Shown here: in pieces, positions 22,529 through 34,398 of the stretch
Layout: the number at the start of each line of letters is the position of its first letter
Position numbering within the stretch: position 1 is the stretch's first letter
NCBI GenBank assembly: GCA_022605405.1
Contig: JABYQQ010000011.1
Coordinates: 1,054,001 to 1,118,000 of the forward strand
Source of the DNA: Earliella scabrosa
Lineage: Eukaryota > Basidiomycota > Agaricomycetes > Polyporales > Polyporaceae
Direction of reading: 5' to 3'
Length of the DNA: 64,000 nt
The notes under the pieces: generated by a model
Databases searched by the model: none
What the model was told of the DNA's origin: nothing
The model's input: only the letters and a program-made list of their open reading frames with translations
Program-made: the position numbers and the translations under genes

Positions 22529-25500
22529 GATGACCGTTCGTACGTTGGAGATATCTTGTTCTCGGGGAGGCAGCCACACGGAGGGTAAGCAATAATGAGC
22601 CCAAGTTCCACGTCGCACAACCGAGTCCGGCACTGAGCGCTTCTCGTAGACGCCCCTGCAGGGTCGTCTACGCGAAGAGCCGAGTCCACGTGGCGGCGCT
22701 CCGAGAAACCGAATTCGAATGCGCGTTTGCCTCGGACGATGCCTCTTGTCTCCTACTCTTGCCTCTCCTCCCATAAGTCTAGTGGAAACACACCTAGCGG
22801 AATGTGTTTCCTCAAATGTTGACACTGCAGAAAATAGCCAGGCAAGTATAGTCTAGCCCGTGATATCGAGCCCGACATGATCACCAGCTCGGAGCGCCCA
22901 GATGGTTTGTTCCTTCTGGTTGCACTCGGAGGGCGGCCGGGCCACCAGCGTGCGCGTTGACTCTGAGGTGAGTTCTCAACCATCCATCGCGTCACTGGTG
23001 CTCTCACGTATCTAACATGTGCATATATGCGTAGGCTTGTGATGCACTTGACCAACCATTGTGGTCAAGACTCCCAACAACTTCGGGACGACGGAAGTTC
23101 GGCGGGCGATCAGCATCATCTTACTGCGTATATGCGCCATGAAGAATGCCTAGCGGTGCGTGCATGTTCTGACCAGTACACTCGGAACAGGACGCTGCCC
23201 TCTCGCAGGTGGCCACGTCTACAGGCACGACATGCGGGCATAAGATACACCGGGTGCACGACAAGCTATCGGGAACTGTTCGTCCAGGACCCCACGTTCG
23301 TTGTGCATTTGGTGAGCTGCCCCCTACAAGTTGTTACCTCAGGTACGGCGCGGATGCAATGTCTTCTAACAACAGCACGGGATCTGTACTGTCATACGCC
23401 GAACATGACGGTGCACCAGAACTCGGGCGCCAGCCTCCAGGTGCGCTCTGTCAGCGACAGGCTCATATTGGCTGCAAGGACACCGTGTTGGTAGGACAGA
23501 AGCCGCAAGCGCATGTTGATGGCTACGTTGACGAACTTGATCTCGGTGCCTTCGGAGACACGTCCAACGGAACTGACTCATGCCTATCTGTAGATTGACC
23601 TCTCGACGGGGCCCGACCCCCATCTCAGGCCTCAGGCTTCCCTCGCCGGTAACTCCGAGGGGAGACAGAACACAGCGACATTGACAACGCTACATCCTCA
23701 TCACATGGAAACGCTAGATGCAGTCAAGATCGTTCGGGCCGCTCGAGCCTCGTGTGGTGCGTTTATAGGGTTGAAGGCAACCCGCGAAGGGCGGAGCGCT
23801 ACATGTGCGTGTGCGACATCTACGGCGCCATCCCAGGCGCGGCCGTCTCGTTGAAGTACCACACGATTGACTATCCCCGGTCGGTCGTTGCTCATGTCCG
23901 CGACGTAGTCCTCGCGCACAATGCCCATCCGTATCCACCGTGAGTGCACTATGGGTCCCGCTCTACCTTCCCGCGGAGTGGCGGAGTGTCGTTGACCTGC
24001 ACGAATAGCTTGTCGGACCCTGGAGTCTCGCCCATCAAAACATGGTTGCGTACCATCCTAGATCCACCCCGAGCATAACGATATCCCACAAGGACCCTCC
24101 GCAGATCACGACCCCGCCCGCCTTCGCTGAATAGGCATCTATCTGGTCGGGCACTCTGGATCTCAGCCTCCGTGTTTCAGGCATTGCAGCCAATCCGGCG
24201 AAATCGTCGTACCGGACGGGCGCTCGCTGTCACGGTGGCTGGCACGCGTGGATGCTTGTTATGAGTATGGTAATCGCGATGTGCAAGAAATGGACGGGGT
24301 TTCTTCTTCTGGTACGAGGAGAGGCTCGACGTCGACGTTATTGGCTACGTCATTTGGTCTCTTAGGCGTCGTCCTACTTACTCGAAGTCCCTCAACACAG
24401 TGCGCTCTGTACTGGAGCATGTGGCCAGGAGCCGCGCCCGTCCATGGCTGCAGTCTCTTCTCCAACTGAAACAATGCGCCCGACTAGTCCGATCTATCAA
24501 TGCAAAAATGTGGTTGCCATGGATGTGCGAAGAGGGACCTCCACACTCGTGGGACGAGCGGCGCAGCTGTCCGGGTTTTTCATCGTGCGCAGTTAGTTGG
24601 GAGAGAAGCGATGGAGTTTGCTTCCCGCCCGCAGCCCAGCCAGAGATTGTTCCTGCCTTGCCTTGCTGCGTAGGATGCCCATGTATACTGACCAGCCCAC
24701 AAGCAGGTCTACTACGAGTACTGTGTGCATGGTGACGTGCCCGCAAGCCTCTACAAGCAGCAGAGATCGGGCGAACCGGCGGCATGATCTGGGGGTGGAT
24801 CTTGATCATGCAAGTAGCAGACGTACGTCCCCACTCATTGTTTCATTCCGCCGCGAAGCTGACACTTCGGGCCTCGGATTATGGAAGGAACGTCTGCAGT
24901 CTCTCACCGTCCCGGCGATTCGTATAACCTGAGGGCAACGAGAGGAGTGGTGCAGACCAACGCACCCCGTTCACGCTCAGCTCAGGATGTGCTTTGCCTA
25001 CCAAGGGCCAAGGCTCGCGATCGTCTTGGTGTGCGGGCTCCGAAGCGTCGGGCCCGGCGGGACCCGATCATATCGCTGTCCCGCCGGCGCACCGATCGAT
25101 GATTTCGAGCTCTTGTGTGCAGTTAGATGCAGTTAGATATGCATGTTGCTTCGCTCTCCAGAATCCGAATGTCAGTGCATGCGAGTGGGATCGCGAGCGT
25201 GCCCGAGACGAAATGTGATATATTGACGTCGATTCGATGGAAGGACGGGAGGGTCTAGTCCCTTTATGAGACTCGAGTTCATGGACCGCTTCACTCCTGA
25301 TCGGCTAGCGCAACCCTTAACAGGCGCGACCCGATCCGTGGAGGCTCATGCGCTGCCCAGTGTCCACCCCTTGCACGACGACCACATCCTACTCTCCATC
25401 CTACCTTCTGCGCCCGCTCGTCCACGCCAGGATTAGCCGCGACCGATCAAGAATTGTCGACTAGCGCGCGAGGGTGGTCAGAGCGAGCCTTAAGTAAGTT

Positions 25501-25798
25501 CATCTGACACATTCCTCGCCCTTGGCGAGACACTTGTCATCCTCCACGGCGTCGCAGCGTACCCCGCACCCCTCTCGTCGACCCCCGTCTCGCACTCGCA
25601 CCCCGCGGCTGTCCTGCACCTGGTCTGGAGGCGGTGTGCACCGGCCTCGTCTGCGAACGCTCCTGTGCGGCTTCTAGGCGGACGCAGTATCCCATCCGCA
25701 CAGCCCGGCTCGAGCTAGCTGCCCGCACCGTACACCGCCACGCCCGAGATCGATAGTCGCCTGGAGTTTTATACGGCGTGTCGGGAGGTGACAGCTTC
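22529..25798. other. Gene-poor region, 3.3 kb, with coding-like relics
   Basis: No complete gene could be built. Two minus-strand stretches keep an open frame with a protein-like composition: about 24180-23949 (ends GETPGSDKLFVQVNDTPPL plus a short basic tail) and 23949-23701 (VREDYVADMSNDRPGIVN...). The second has strongly G/C-biased third positions at its start. A further stretch at about 23580-23395, minus strand, reads EIKFVNVAINMRLRL. None has a recognisable domain. They may be exons of a diverged gene or fossils. The last kilobase (24.8-25.8 kb) would contain the promoter of the transcription factor gene. Confidence 0.35.
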
Positions 25799-28700
25799 AT
25801 GTCGAGCACCCAACGGGCGAGTCGTTCCCCGGGCGAGGCCACGAACGAGCGGGAGACCGGGGGTAAGTACTCCTTTTGGACCGGCGCTGCCCGCGACGGC
25901 TTCTGATCCATCACTGTTGTGCTCTCCTCAACAAGCCTCGTCCTTCAAGCCGGCCCTTGCGAATCTTCCCACCTCTGGTCAGTCCATTCCTCGTCCTGGC
26001 CCGCGCCCCGCACTTTAATCTCACGTCGCTCAGTCTCCCGGTCCCAACCATCGCCCTCCATGATAGGCCCGCCCCCGTCCTTCTACGACCCCAACCAAGC
26101 GATCGTCCCCGAAGGCCTCAGCTACGACCAGTGGGTCATGGAGCACTACCCCGGGAGCGGCCAGTACGCCTACGCACAGGGCGCCATCTCCGGTAACGTC
26201 CAGTATCCCCCGCAATCCCAGCTCCACCCAGTCCCCGCCCCGCCCGCGCCCCAGAACCAGTACAACTTCGTGCAGGAGTACGGCGCAGAGCAGGGCCAGG
26301 ACTTCAGCTACGACACACACCACACCACGGCCGCCGATCGTCCACAGCGCGGGCTCCCTGGGTCCCGTATATCGCGTCGCGGCGGCGCCCACGTCTCCTC
26401 GGGCAGCTACCCCTCCGCCCCGCAACTGCGCGTCCCCGGCGCGCCCTCAGCAGCGTTCCAGCAGTCCCAGCAGTCCCCTTCACACCCACAGCAGGGCTTC
26501 GGCCTCCAGCAGTCCCCGAGCTCGTCGTATTACTACCAGGAGGTCGTCCCCCAGCCCGCGGAACAGCCGCAGCCGCACTCGTCATACAACTTCGTCAACG
26601 TCGACTACCAGGCGGCGCAGTTCTCGTCGAACCCGTCCTACACGCCCGCGTCGGACCTCACCAGCCTGCCCTCCGTGCCGTCCTCGGTCTCGACCCCTTC
26701 GGTGGGTGGCACCGACGACGGGCAGACGCCTACTTATCCGCTCGCCTCCCAGCATCCGCCCCACCACCAGGCTCCATCCCGGCCGTCCGGAAGCGCCCCG
26801 CGCGGCCGGGGCGGCCGCGTTAGCAAGGTCGCGAAGCGCGCGCGTGTGGACGACCCGTTTGACGGCGACAGCGACACGCAGAGCGACGACGACCGGCCGA
26901 TGCACGACGGGTTCAGGACGGTGAGCGTCCCGCCGCCGCAGGGCCAGAGCTCGCTTCCCGCCCGGCTGTGAGTGTTTACCGGACGTGCGGTCTCGCCGTG
27001 CACTATGTACTAACGCAGCCTTTGTCTACCTCGCGTCTCCCTTCCATGCACCTGCGTCTTGCGCCCTCGAATGCATGCATGCACGGCAAACCGGCACTGC
27101 TGCGTTCCGTGACATCCGCCGCATACCGGTTTCCAATCAATGGCGCCTATCCGGTCATCCGTCCCGCGTCGGCGTTGGCGTTGGCGTTGGCTCGAAATCG
27201 GTGCTGAATCTCTGGGTGATTGTGTAGCCCCGGAGCGTGCAAGCATTGCAAGAAGCTCAAGGTGCGTCTCTCTCGCCCACGGCCGTGCTGCTGATGCATG
27301 CCACGGATGGCCGGATGCGCCTTCTTTGGCACGGTCCGTGGCTGATGTCGCTCGGGGGCTGATGAGTGTGTATGGCGGTGCGACAGATGAGGTGCGAGTT
27401 CCCGCCTGACGAGAACACGTGCAAGCGCTGCAAGGCTGGCGGGCATCAGTGCATCGTCGAAGGCAGAAAGCCCCGGAATGCGCCAAAGTGAGTCTTCCTG
27501 TCTGAGTCTCCGAGCGGCGGCACACACATAAGAACGCGGACGCGAGCGGCGCGGGGCTTCCTCCCTTCCGTGCCCCGCCTCTGCATCCTGAATCCCCTTA
27601 CGGCGTGCCCCGTGATGTCCTCCACCCCCTCCGCCTCCGCCTCCCCGTCGGGTGACCTCATGTCGTGCTCGGACCTTGCTGACTGGACCGTCGTCTTTCC
27701 CCGCCGCAGCAAGCGAGAGTACCTTCTCGCGCAGATCCGCCAGAAGAACGCGATCATCGAGTCTCTGCTCAAACAGGTGCGTCGGCCTCTGCGGCGCCGG
27801 TCGCTGGCACCGTGCATTCCTCGACCCGTGCGCTCACGCTACCCCCCTCCCCCATCCCCCATCCCTCCCCATTCCCCCATCTTCCATCCCCCAATCTGTC
27901 TATCGCAGATCCACAATCCATACCTCGCGACGCCGATGTCGATCGCGTCGTACCGGATGGCGACGTCGCCGACGGACCAGAACAACCAGAACGTGCTCGC
28001 GTGGCTCGACCGGCTGCAGGCGAGCGTGCAGGCCGCGGGCTCCTCTGGGGGCGCGAACGCGTTCAAGATGGACACGCGCGCGGAGGGCGCGAGCGAGGAC
28101 TCGGACGAGGACGGGCAGGACGGGGGTGCGGGCGAGGCGACGGAGCGCGGGAGCGTCGGGAACCCGGAGGACGACGAGCCGCTCAAGGACGCGGAGGACC
28201 GGCCGACGGCGCTCCCGAACGAGGCGGTGCCCATTGGGCTGCTTGCGAACCTTGCGCTCGACAACAAGAGCAAGCGGAGGAAGAAGGCGCCGGCTAAGCA
28301 GAAGGACAACGAGAGCTCGGACGATGACGTTGTGAGTGCTCGTGCGCTGGCGGGGGACCGAACCCTCGATCTCGAGCTTTGTTATCTCATCGCTTCGCTT
28401 TGCTTTGCTTTGCTTGCTAGGGCGTCGCGTGCGAAACGTTCTTCGATCCGGGTCCCGCGTTCAACCTCGGCCTGCGCGCGACGATGATCGAGAGCGTGAG
28501 CCCGCCCGAGATCCTCGTGCACGGGATCGTCACGCCGGACGACGTCGAAAAGCTGTTCAAGATGTATGTTGTGTTGCTGGTGCTGTTTGCGCACGATCGC
28601 ACGCATGGACCGAGCTGACGCGCGCGCATCTAGCTACTTTGAGAAGGTCAACGTGCACTGCGACGTGCTCGACCCGGACCTGCACACGCCGGCGTCGACG

Positions 28701-30894
28701 TTCGCGCGCTGTCCCTTCCTCTTCACCGTCGGTGCGTCTCTCCCTTCCCCTTCCCCCCAATCAGGGTTATATGCCAGTGGGCGGCGGCTCACGGCGTGAC
28801 GTCAGTGTGTGCGATCTCGTCGAGGTATTACACCGAGAAGTCAGAGATCTACCCCATTGCGATGCACTTTGCCAAGCACGCGGCGGCGTCTGCGCTCCTG
28901 AACGGCTGGAAGTCCGTCGAGCTCTCGCAGGCGTACATCCTCATGAGCCTGTACGGCGTGCCCGCGCGCCGCTGGGAGGAGGACCGGAACTGGCTCTACA
29001 CGGGCCTTGCGATCCGGTAAGTCGAAGCCTTGGATATTGCTGGGTCGCGTTTCTGTGGGCTGATGATGTTTGGTGCCAGAATCGCGACCGACTTGAATTT
29101 GCACGTCGTGTCGAACGTGAAGCCGAAGACGGAAAAGCAGGAGCGCGAGATGGTGAACCAGACGCGCGTGTGGCTGCTGTGCTTCAACCTCGACCGCTCG
29201 ACCGCCGCCCAGTTCGGGAAGCCGTCGACGATCAAGGAGGACTAGTGCGTTGCGGTCTGTTGGTCCTCTTCGCTGTGAGGCGCTGATGGGTCCCTCCCTC
29301 CCTCGACAGCACGATCCGCCACTCGGCCGACTGGTACAAGTCGTCTCGGATGAACTCGCCTGTGAGTCTTGCTACCCGTATGAGCGATTAGCAGCGGCTC
29401 ATGCTGAGCTGTTGTCGACTCCTGCAGCTGAACATCGGCACGTCCGCCTACGCGCAAATGCTTCGCGTGGTGTCCCGGTTCCACGAGGCGATCTACTCTG
29501 ACCCAGAGTCGCCGACGGGCCTGAACCAGAACCTCGACTTCCGCTCGGTTATTCTCGAGCACGACGAGCAGCTGAACCAGTACTTTGAAGAGTGGATGGG
29601 CCGCTTCCAGCGCGACTCTGACCTCAATAGTACGTTGGGCGGGTGTTGGGGGTCGTGGCAAATGCATCTGCTGACGCCTGTGTGTTTAGATCCTATCTTG
29701 AAGTTCCGCGCGGGGCTGTTGCCTTTGTGAGTCTGCTTGTCATATGTCTGTTGGCATGGACTGACCCCCTCTTCTTCAGCCTCACGAGCTACTCAAGGCT
29801 AGTGATGTATTCGTTTGGGTTCCAGCAGGCCTTCAAGCGCGGGTTGCGGCCCGAGGACCAGCTGTTCCTCGAGAAGGTGCGTGCTCTCGCGCGTCTGCCC
29901 CGAGCGATATTTTGACGTGTCTGCAGTGCTTTGACTCTGCCAAGATGGTCATCGTCACCCTCATCGACTCCTTGATCCCAACGGGGTTCATGAAAACGTC
30001 ACCGGACGGCTACTTCGTGTTCGCGTCCTTCGCGTCCGCATTCCTGCTCAAGGTACCATCCTTATTCTGGCTTACACATGACGGTATCGTTGACCACACT
30101 CACGCTGTGCGTTCGAAAGCTCCTCCGACCCGAGTTCTCCAACCTCGTCTCCCGCGAGCAGCAACAGGAGATCTTCGACCTCATCTCGCGCCTGATCGAG
30201 AAGCTCGGCTCCCCGGACGTCGCGATCGACGAGCGGCACACCCCCGCGCTGCATTCGCGCTTCCTCCACTCGCTCCTGAGGAAGCACCGCCGCGACCTGG
30301 CGGTGAGTGCACGTGTTTCGGATCAGCAGCCTCCTTCACAGCCCCCCGCACAGACGGCGACCCGCAACGCGCCCCCCAACGCCAACGCAAACGCAAATGC
30401 CTTCCAGACTTCGCCCTCCTCCTCCGGCCCCAGCAGCAGCGCGCAGTTCGGGGGACTCGGCGCTGCGCCGGGCGGCGGCGGCTCGTACGAGAGCATCGCG
30501 GGGAGCAGCCCGACGTCGTACTCGGACTCGTCGTACACGATGCCGACGTCGCCGGCGTTTGAGACGGAGCCGACGTACACGGCCGTGAACGGGGGGCATT
30601 CGCAGGGCATGTTCCAGTTTGGGCAGCAGCAGGACGAGACGTGGGGCGCGCTGCTTGCGCTGCAGAACCCGAATTATTGGAAGGACATGATGATGCCTGG
30701 GTACGTCATTGGGTTTTTGGGTTGGGTTGGGCGGAAGGCTTGTGTGTGTGCGCACCGTACTGATTCGTCGTGAATCTGTGCGTGGATTCTCTAGGTTCAC
30801 ATGGCCCGAGTCACCGCCGTCTATGGACCACATGCAGAACGGGTTCGATACGTTCAACCAGTTCCAGATGCCCGCGCCTATCACCTCGAGTTGA
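25799..30894 (+). CDS. Zn2Cys6 transcription factor, priB-like
   Basis: Nineteen exons, the first at 25799-25862, then 25936-25977, 26034-26967, 27228-27261, 27387-27487, 27710-27776, 27909-28331, 28421-28563, 28634-28731, 28806-29016, 29080-29244, 29310-29361, 29428-29629, 29690-29726, 29780-29876, 29927-30052, 30120-30700, 30795-30894; about 1158 residues (one small junction may differ). The N-terminal 340 residues are Gln/Ser/Pro-rich. The zinc cluster is Cys351 to Cys380 (CKHCKKLKMRC, TCKRCK, HQC; spacing C-x2-C-x6-C-x8-C-x2-C-x6-C), split by an intron inside the cluster as in many fungal genes. A short coiled coil (REYLLAQIRQKNAIIESLL) follows, then a fungal-specific TF domain (YYTEKSEIYPIAMHFAK, WKSVELSQAYILMSLYG). 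It resembles PriB of Lentinula, linked to fruit-body development; that assignment is from memory. A 51-nt in-frame optional intron may exist at 30303-30353. Confidence 0.87.
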
Positions 30895-31761
30895 AAGAGA
30901 AGTCGTGACACTTCACACTTCACACCGCCCTCACGCCCGTCCCTCCGACTCCCTACACCCTGCCTCCTACCTCCCTCCCCTCCAGAATCTGTGCCCTGGG
31001 ATCTAACGCAACGATTGGAGGGTATGTAGATACACACCGGTTGGTATTCTTGATGTTCTCTCGGGTTTGTGCCCTCTCCGTGTCCCCCTGCCCCCTCCCC
31101 TCCCCTCTCCCCACTTTTGTTTCATCAGCAACTCTTGTGTGTGTGTGTTTCTAAAGTAATCGACCCCTGCGTCGCATTGTATCTATCTCCACCCCGCATC
31201 CCACTCCAGGCACCAGCACCCCCAAGTACAGATGTAGCCTTTGTACGAATATAGTCTTGCAGGAAGCTTTCCCTCCGCTTGTGACTGGGCCTGCAACTTG
31301 AGGGGGCTTGCGTTTCCAGAACCGTCTCCCTCCAGGGTTCTTGTCGAATCCCCGTACGCAAGTGAGAGGTCTGTTTACTCCGTCATTACGTCGCAGTGAC
31401 TCGGGATGAAAGTCCAGCCACCGACCGCGGGTTCGTGTACCCACAATGCACGAAACGAGCATGAACGGGTGGAGTCAACAACTCGTCGAACGAGCATATA
31501 CGGAAACGTGAGAGCTCTCTCTGCGCCCGAGTCGAATGAAGAGACAAGGTTACTGGAAGATGTAATCGTCCGCCTCCGTTCGGCCAAGCCAGAAGGCGCC
31601 CGACGTCCTCGTTTTGGAAGGTCTATCCATTCCTGGTCACGGAAGTTCAACTTCAACGTTGAACCACACCCTCGCTCCGTCAGTGACTCAGGGTGAAGAG
31701 CAGGCATGATCGAAACTCTGCTCGTCGAAGGTGAGTGCACTTGCCAGGCGCACCTGAGATG
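30895..31761. other. Intergenic with pyrimidine-rich 3' UTR
   Basis: The transcription factor 3' UTR holds C/T-rich runs (31065-31115) and a GT run at 31137-31148. The rest is the upstream region of OX-B. No gene is supported. Confidence 0.45.
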
Positions 31762-31769
31762 TATATAAA
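31762..31769 (+). promoter_or_regulatory. TATA box of OX-B
   Basis: TATATAAA about 85-90 bp upstream of the OX-B ATG. Confidence 0.65.
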
Positions 31770-31853
31770 CCTGACGTCTACACGCAGCGGCTCGAGCTTC
31801 AAGCTTCCAGCTTCTAGGTTCAAGTTCCCCATCGACTGAGCTCCCCTATCCTG

Positions 31854-33340
31854 ATGTCTACCTCTGCTGGGTTCCCCTTATTGGACGCTCTGCGCTCCAT
31901 CCTTTCGGAAAAGAAGCCGTTCTGCAACGGTACACTGGGTCTGTCAGCTCGCGGCTTCGTGCTGTACTACGGACAGGGTAGGGACGCATGGTGAGCACGT
32001 CTGGCATCCACTACACCGTCCAACGTCCCTTACTAAACTTACCCCGTCCCAGTCAACTCGACCTATCCGGAACGACTGCAGACCACGTCCAGGCGCTCGA
32101 TGAGCTCGAGAGAGCGTGCGAGGCGGCCACCTTTGGCAGGAACCAGGAGACCGTGCTCGACGAGTCGTATCGCAGGGCGGGCAAGATGGACGTCGAGAAC
32201 TTTGTCTCTGCGTTAGACGTGGAGAAGTGTGGACTGTTGGACGTCGTCCGCGCGGGCCTCCTCACTGGTAAGCAGGAGGACAAGCCGGTGAGGACTGAGC
32301 TGTACAAGCTCAATGTCTATGGTGAGTAGTTCGTAGTCCAGCTGTAGATCAACTCTAGCTGATTGCGTGCTGACGGCGCTTCATGGTGTTCAGGAAAGGA
32401 CGCATTCTTCAAAGCTCACAAGGATACGCCGCGTGGCACCGACGTGTTCGGCTCCCTCGTCATCATCTTCCCAACGCCCCACGAGGGCGGCGCCCTCGTC
32501 CTCCGCCACGAGGGACAGGAGTGGACATTCGACGCCGCCCAGATCCTCGCCACGTCCGCGTCCACACCCGCCGAGGCACTGAAGCGCATCGCGTACATCG
32601 CGTTCTTCAGCGACGTCGAGCACGAAGTCCTGCCCGTCACGAGCGGACACCGCGTCACGCTCACCTACAACCTCTACTGGGGGTCGCCACCACTCCCTCG
32701 CGAGCTCACGGTCTTCCACCCCACGCACTCGAACGAGGCTGACCTGAAGAATGTCCTCGAAGCGCTCCTCAACGACTCTGAGTTCCTCCCTGACGGCGGT
32801 ACGCTTGGCTTCTACCTGCGCCACAAGTACCCGTTCCCGCATCGGTGGGAGAGCCGCATGCCGAACCCGCTCGAGACCCTGCAAGGGTGGTTGAAGGGGA
32901 GCGACGCCGCGCTCTGGCACGCAAGCAAAGCCCTGGGGCTTGCACCATTCTTGCGCCTGATCCACCACTCGTACGAGGGGTCGGTCATGCTCGCCACCAT
33001 GGTCAATCTCGGTTACCTTGACGATTCGTCGGAGGCAGACGAACTCTGCAATAATCACGATGGCGTTAGAATCATTGACCGGCGGTTTGCCGGAGACAAG
33101 CAAGAGGATGACAAGATGGAGGATTCGGATGCCGATTACTACTCGGCCGTCGAGGTGCATTGGGTGACGGAGGACCAAGGGCCGAGCTCCGTTTGTTCGG
33201 AGTACATCGCGTATGGGAATGAGGCGAGCACGAACCTCTTGTACATGACCGTGGCGCTTCTGGTAGATGTTGGTCCAGCCGGGAGGAGAGGAGATACGAA
33301 GGACCTCGAGGGGGTTGGGTCGTTCATAACTACTCAGTGA
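31854..33340 (+). CDS. 2-oxoglutarate/Fe(II)-dependent oxygenase (OX-B)
   Basis: Exons 31854-31990, 32053-32321, 32394-33340; 450 residues. It is nearly collinear with OX-A: same exon boundaries, same AHKDTP iron motif (H144, D146), distal His in FSDVEHEV, and SGHRVTLTYNLYW with the co-substrate Arg. An Asp-rich patch (KQEDDKMEDSDADYY) lies near residue 380. The two proteins look more alike than either is to OX-C, although they sit 20 kb apart in opposite orientation. Substrate unknown. The gene ends 216 bp before the convergent unknown gene at 33557. Confidence 0.9.
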
Positions 33341-33556
33341 CATTCAAATGCTCCCTCAGGTTCGGATATACTTACATGGCTGCCAAGGCAGTCCACGAGC
33401 ATCTAACTAGTCTACGCCGATCAGCTGGTGAATCCGCTTTTGTATGCTTCGACACCTTCTCGCCAGGTTGGATTGCTGAGGAATACGTATCATAGAAAGT
33501 TGTGGGTCTGCAGTGCAGTACAATCTGCTCGTATATACGTTACGGCTGCTCCGAGT

Positions 33557-34270
33557 CTACGGGTTGTGGTAGTTGTCCAATCGGACCGCATGGCATTTTG
33601 ACGTGACCGCGGACATTTGTATATTCTCGTTCTTGTTGTGTTTCTGGCAGATGGGAATGATGTATACGTCGTTAGATCCGTGCGGTACCTTCGACGGCTC
33701 TTTCCCTTTAATCACATGGCCGCCCACTATCGTCTTGGTACAAGCGAAACGAGTACTAGTGCCTTCGGGAGTCTTGCCATAGCCGTAGGAAGAGCACTGA
33801 AGTTCTTGATCATGCTTGACTCCGAAGGCATCCTTCCACATCCTCAACCACGACTTGTTTCCGATCTTCTGGTCGCGCGAGCTACCCTTGACGTTGACGA
33901 ACGGCTGTCCCTCGTCGAAGGTCTCCCGGCCTCCAAATTGGGAGGACACGCCGCCAATCTTGAAGATGTCGCCCGGCATGTACACGGCGGTGGTGTTCTC
34001 AAGGATGTCCTCCGCCGTGTATGTGGGGGGGTTCTCGATGGTGTCCTCCGCTGCGGATGTGACAGGGTCCTCGAGGATGTCCGCCTCTGTGGATGCAACG
34101 GGGTGCTCGATGATGTCCCCCGCCGTGGACGTGCCGGTGGGAGTATCGATGATGTCCTCCGCCGTGGATGTGGTGGGGTCCTCGCTGACATCCTTTGCCG
34201 TGGACGTGGCGGGGCACTCGACGATGTGCTCCGCCGTGGATCCGGTGGGGACGGTATCGGACTCCGACAT
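33557..34270 (-). CDS. Unrecognised protein: 12-residue repeats plus Cys/His domain (RCH1)
   Basis: Single exon, 237 residues. Residues about 10-95 are seven imperfect 12-residue repeats with consensus STAEDIIEDPTT. The DNA is a matching 36 bp coding minisatellite. The C-terminal part (about 96-237) holds conserved Cys159, Cys177, GGHV with His185, and YIIPICQKHN with Cys208 and His211, ending NYHNP. The spacing suggests a metal-binding treble-clef or HNH-like fold, but that is inference and the catalytic residues of HNH nucleases are not all clear. No signal peptide or membrane segment. A close paralogue lies at 36581-37150. Each sits downstream of, and convergent to, an oxygenase copy, so the pair duplicated as a unit. 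No function can be assigned. Confidence 0.75.
   Translation of the reverse strand: MSESDTVPTGSTAEHIVECPATSTAKDVSEDPTTSTAEDIIDTPTGTSTAGDIIEHPVASTEADILEDPVTSAAEDTIENPPTYTAEDILENTTAVYMPGDIFKIGGVSSQFGGRETFDEGQPFVNVKGSSRDQKIGNKSWLRMWKDAFGVKHDQELQCSSYGYGKTPEGTSTRFACTKTIVGGHVIKGKEPSKVPHGSNDVYIIPICQKHNKNENIQMSAVTSKCHAVRLDNYHNP
33995..34245 (-). repeat. 36 bp coding minisatellite
   Basis: About seven diverged tandem copies of a 36 bp unit inside RCH1, encoding STAEDI-type repeats. The paralogue RCH2 has only three or four units, so copy number changed after duplication. Confidence 0.8.
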
Positions 34271-34391
34271 GTTGGCTTGCTAGAGTAGCAAAGCATTAGA
34301 TGATCGCACGGCTCGTGAGCGGGTAGAAGTGGCAAGTACCTCAGTGGGGGTGGAAAACTCGACTGAGTAGTTGAGTTGTACACGGTCAACG

Positions 34392-34398
34392 TTTTATA
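34392..34398 (-). promoter_or_regulatory. TATA box of RCH1
   Basis: TATAAAA on the minus strand about 120 bp upstream of the ATG. It lies in a promoter block conserved with RCH2. Confidence 0.6.

Noticed and set aside
30303..30353. 51-nt intron in the transcription factor gene
   Set aside because: It has GTGAGT and CACAG ends but is a multiple of three without stops, so retention is equally possible. It is left as coding and flagged as optional.
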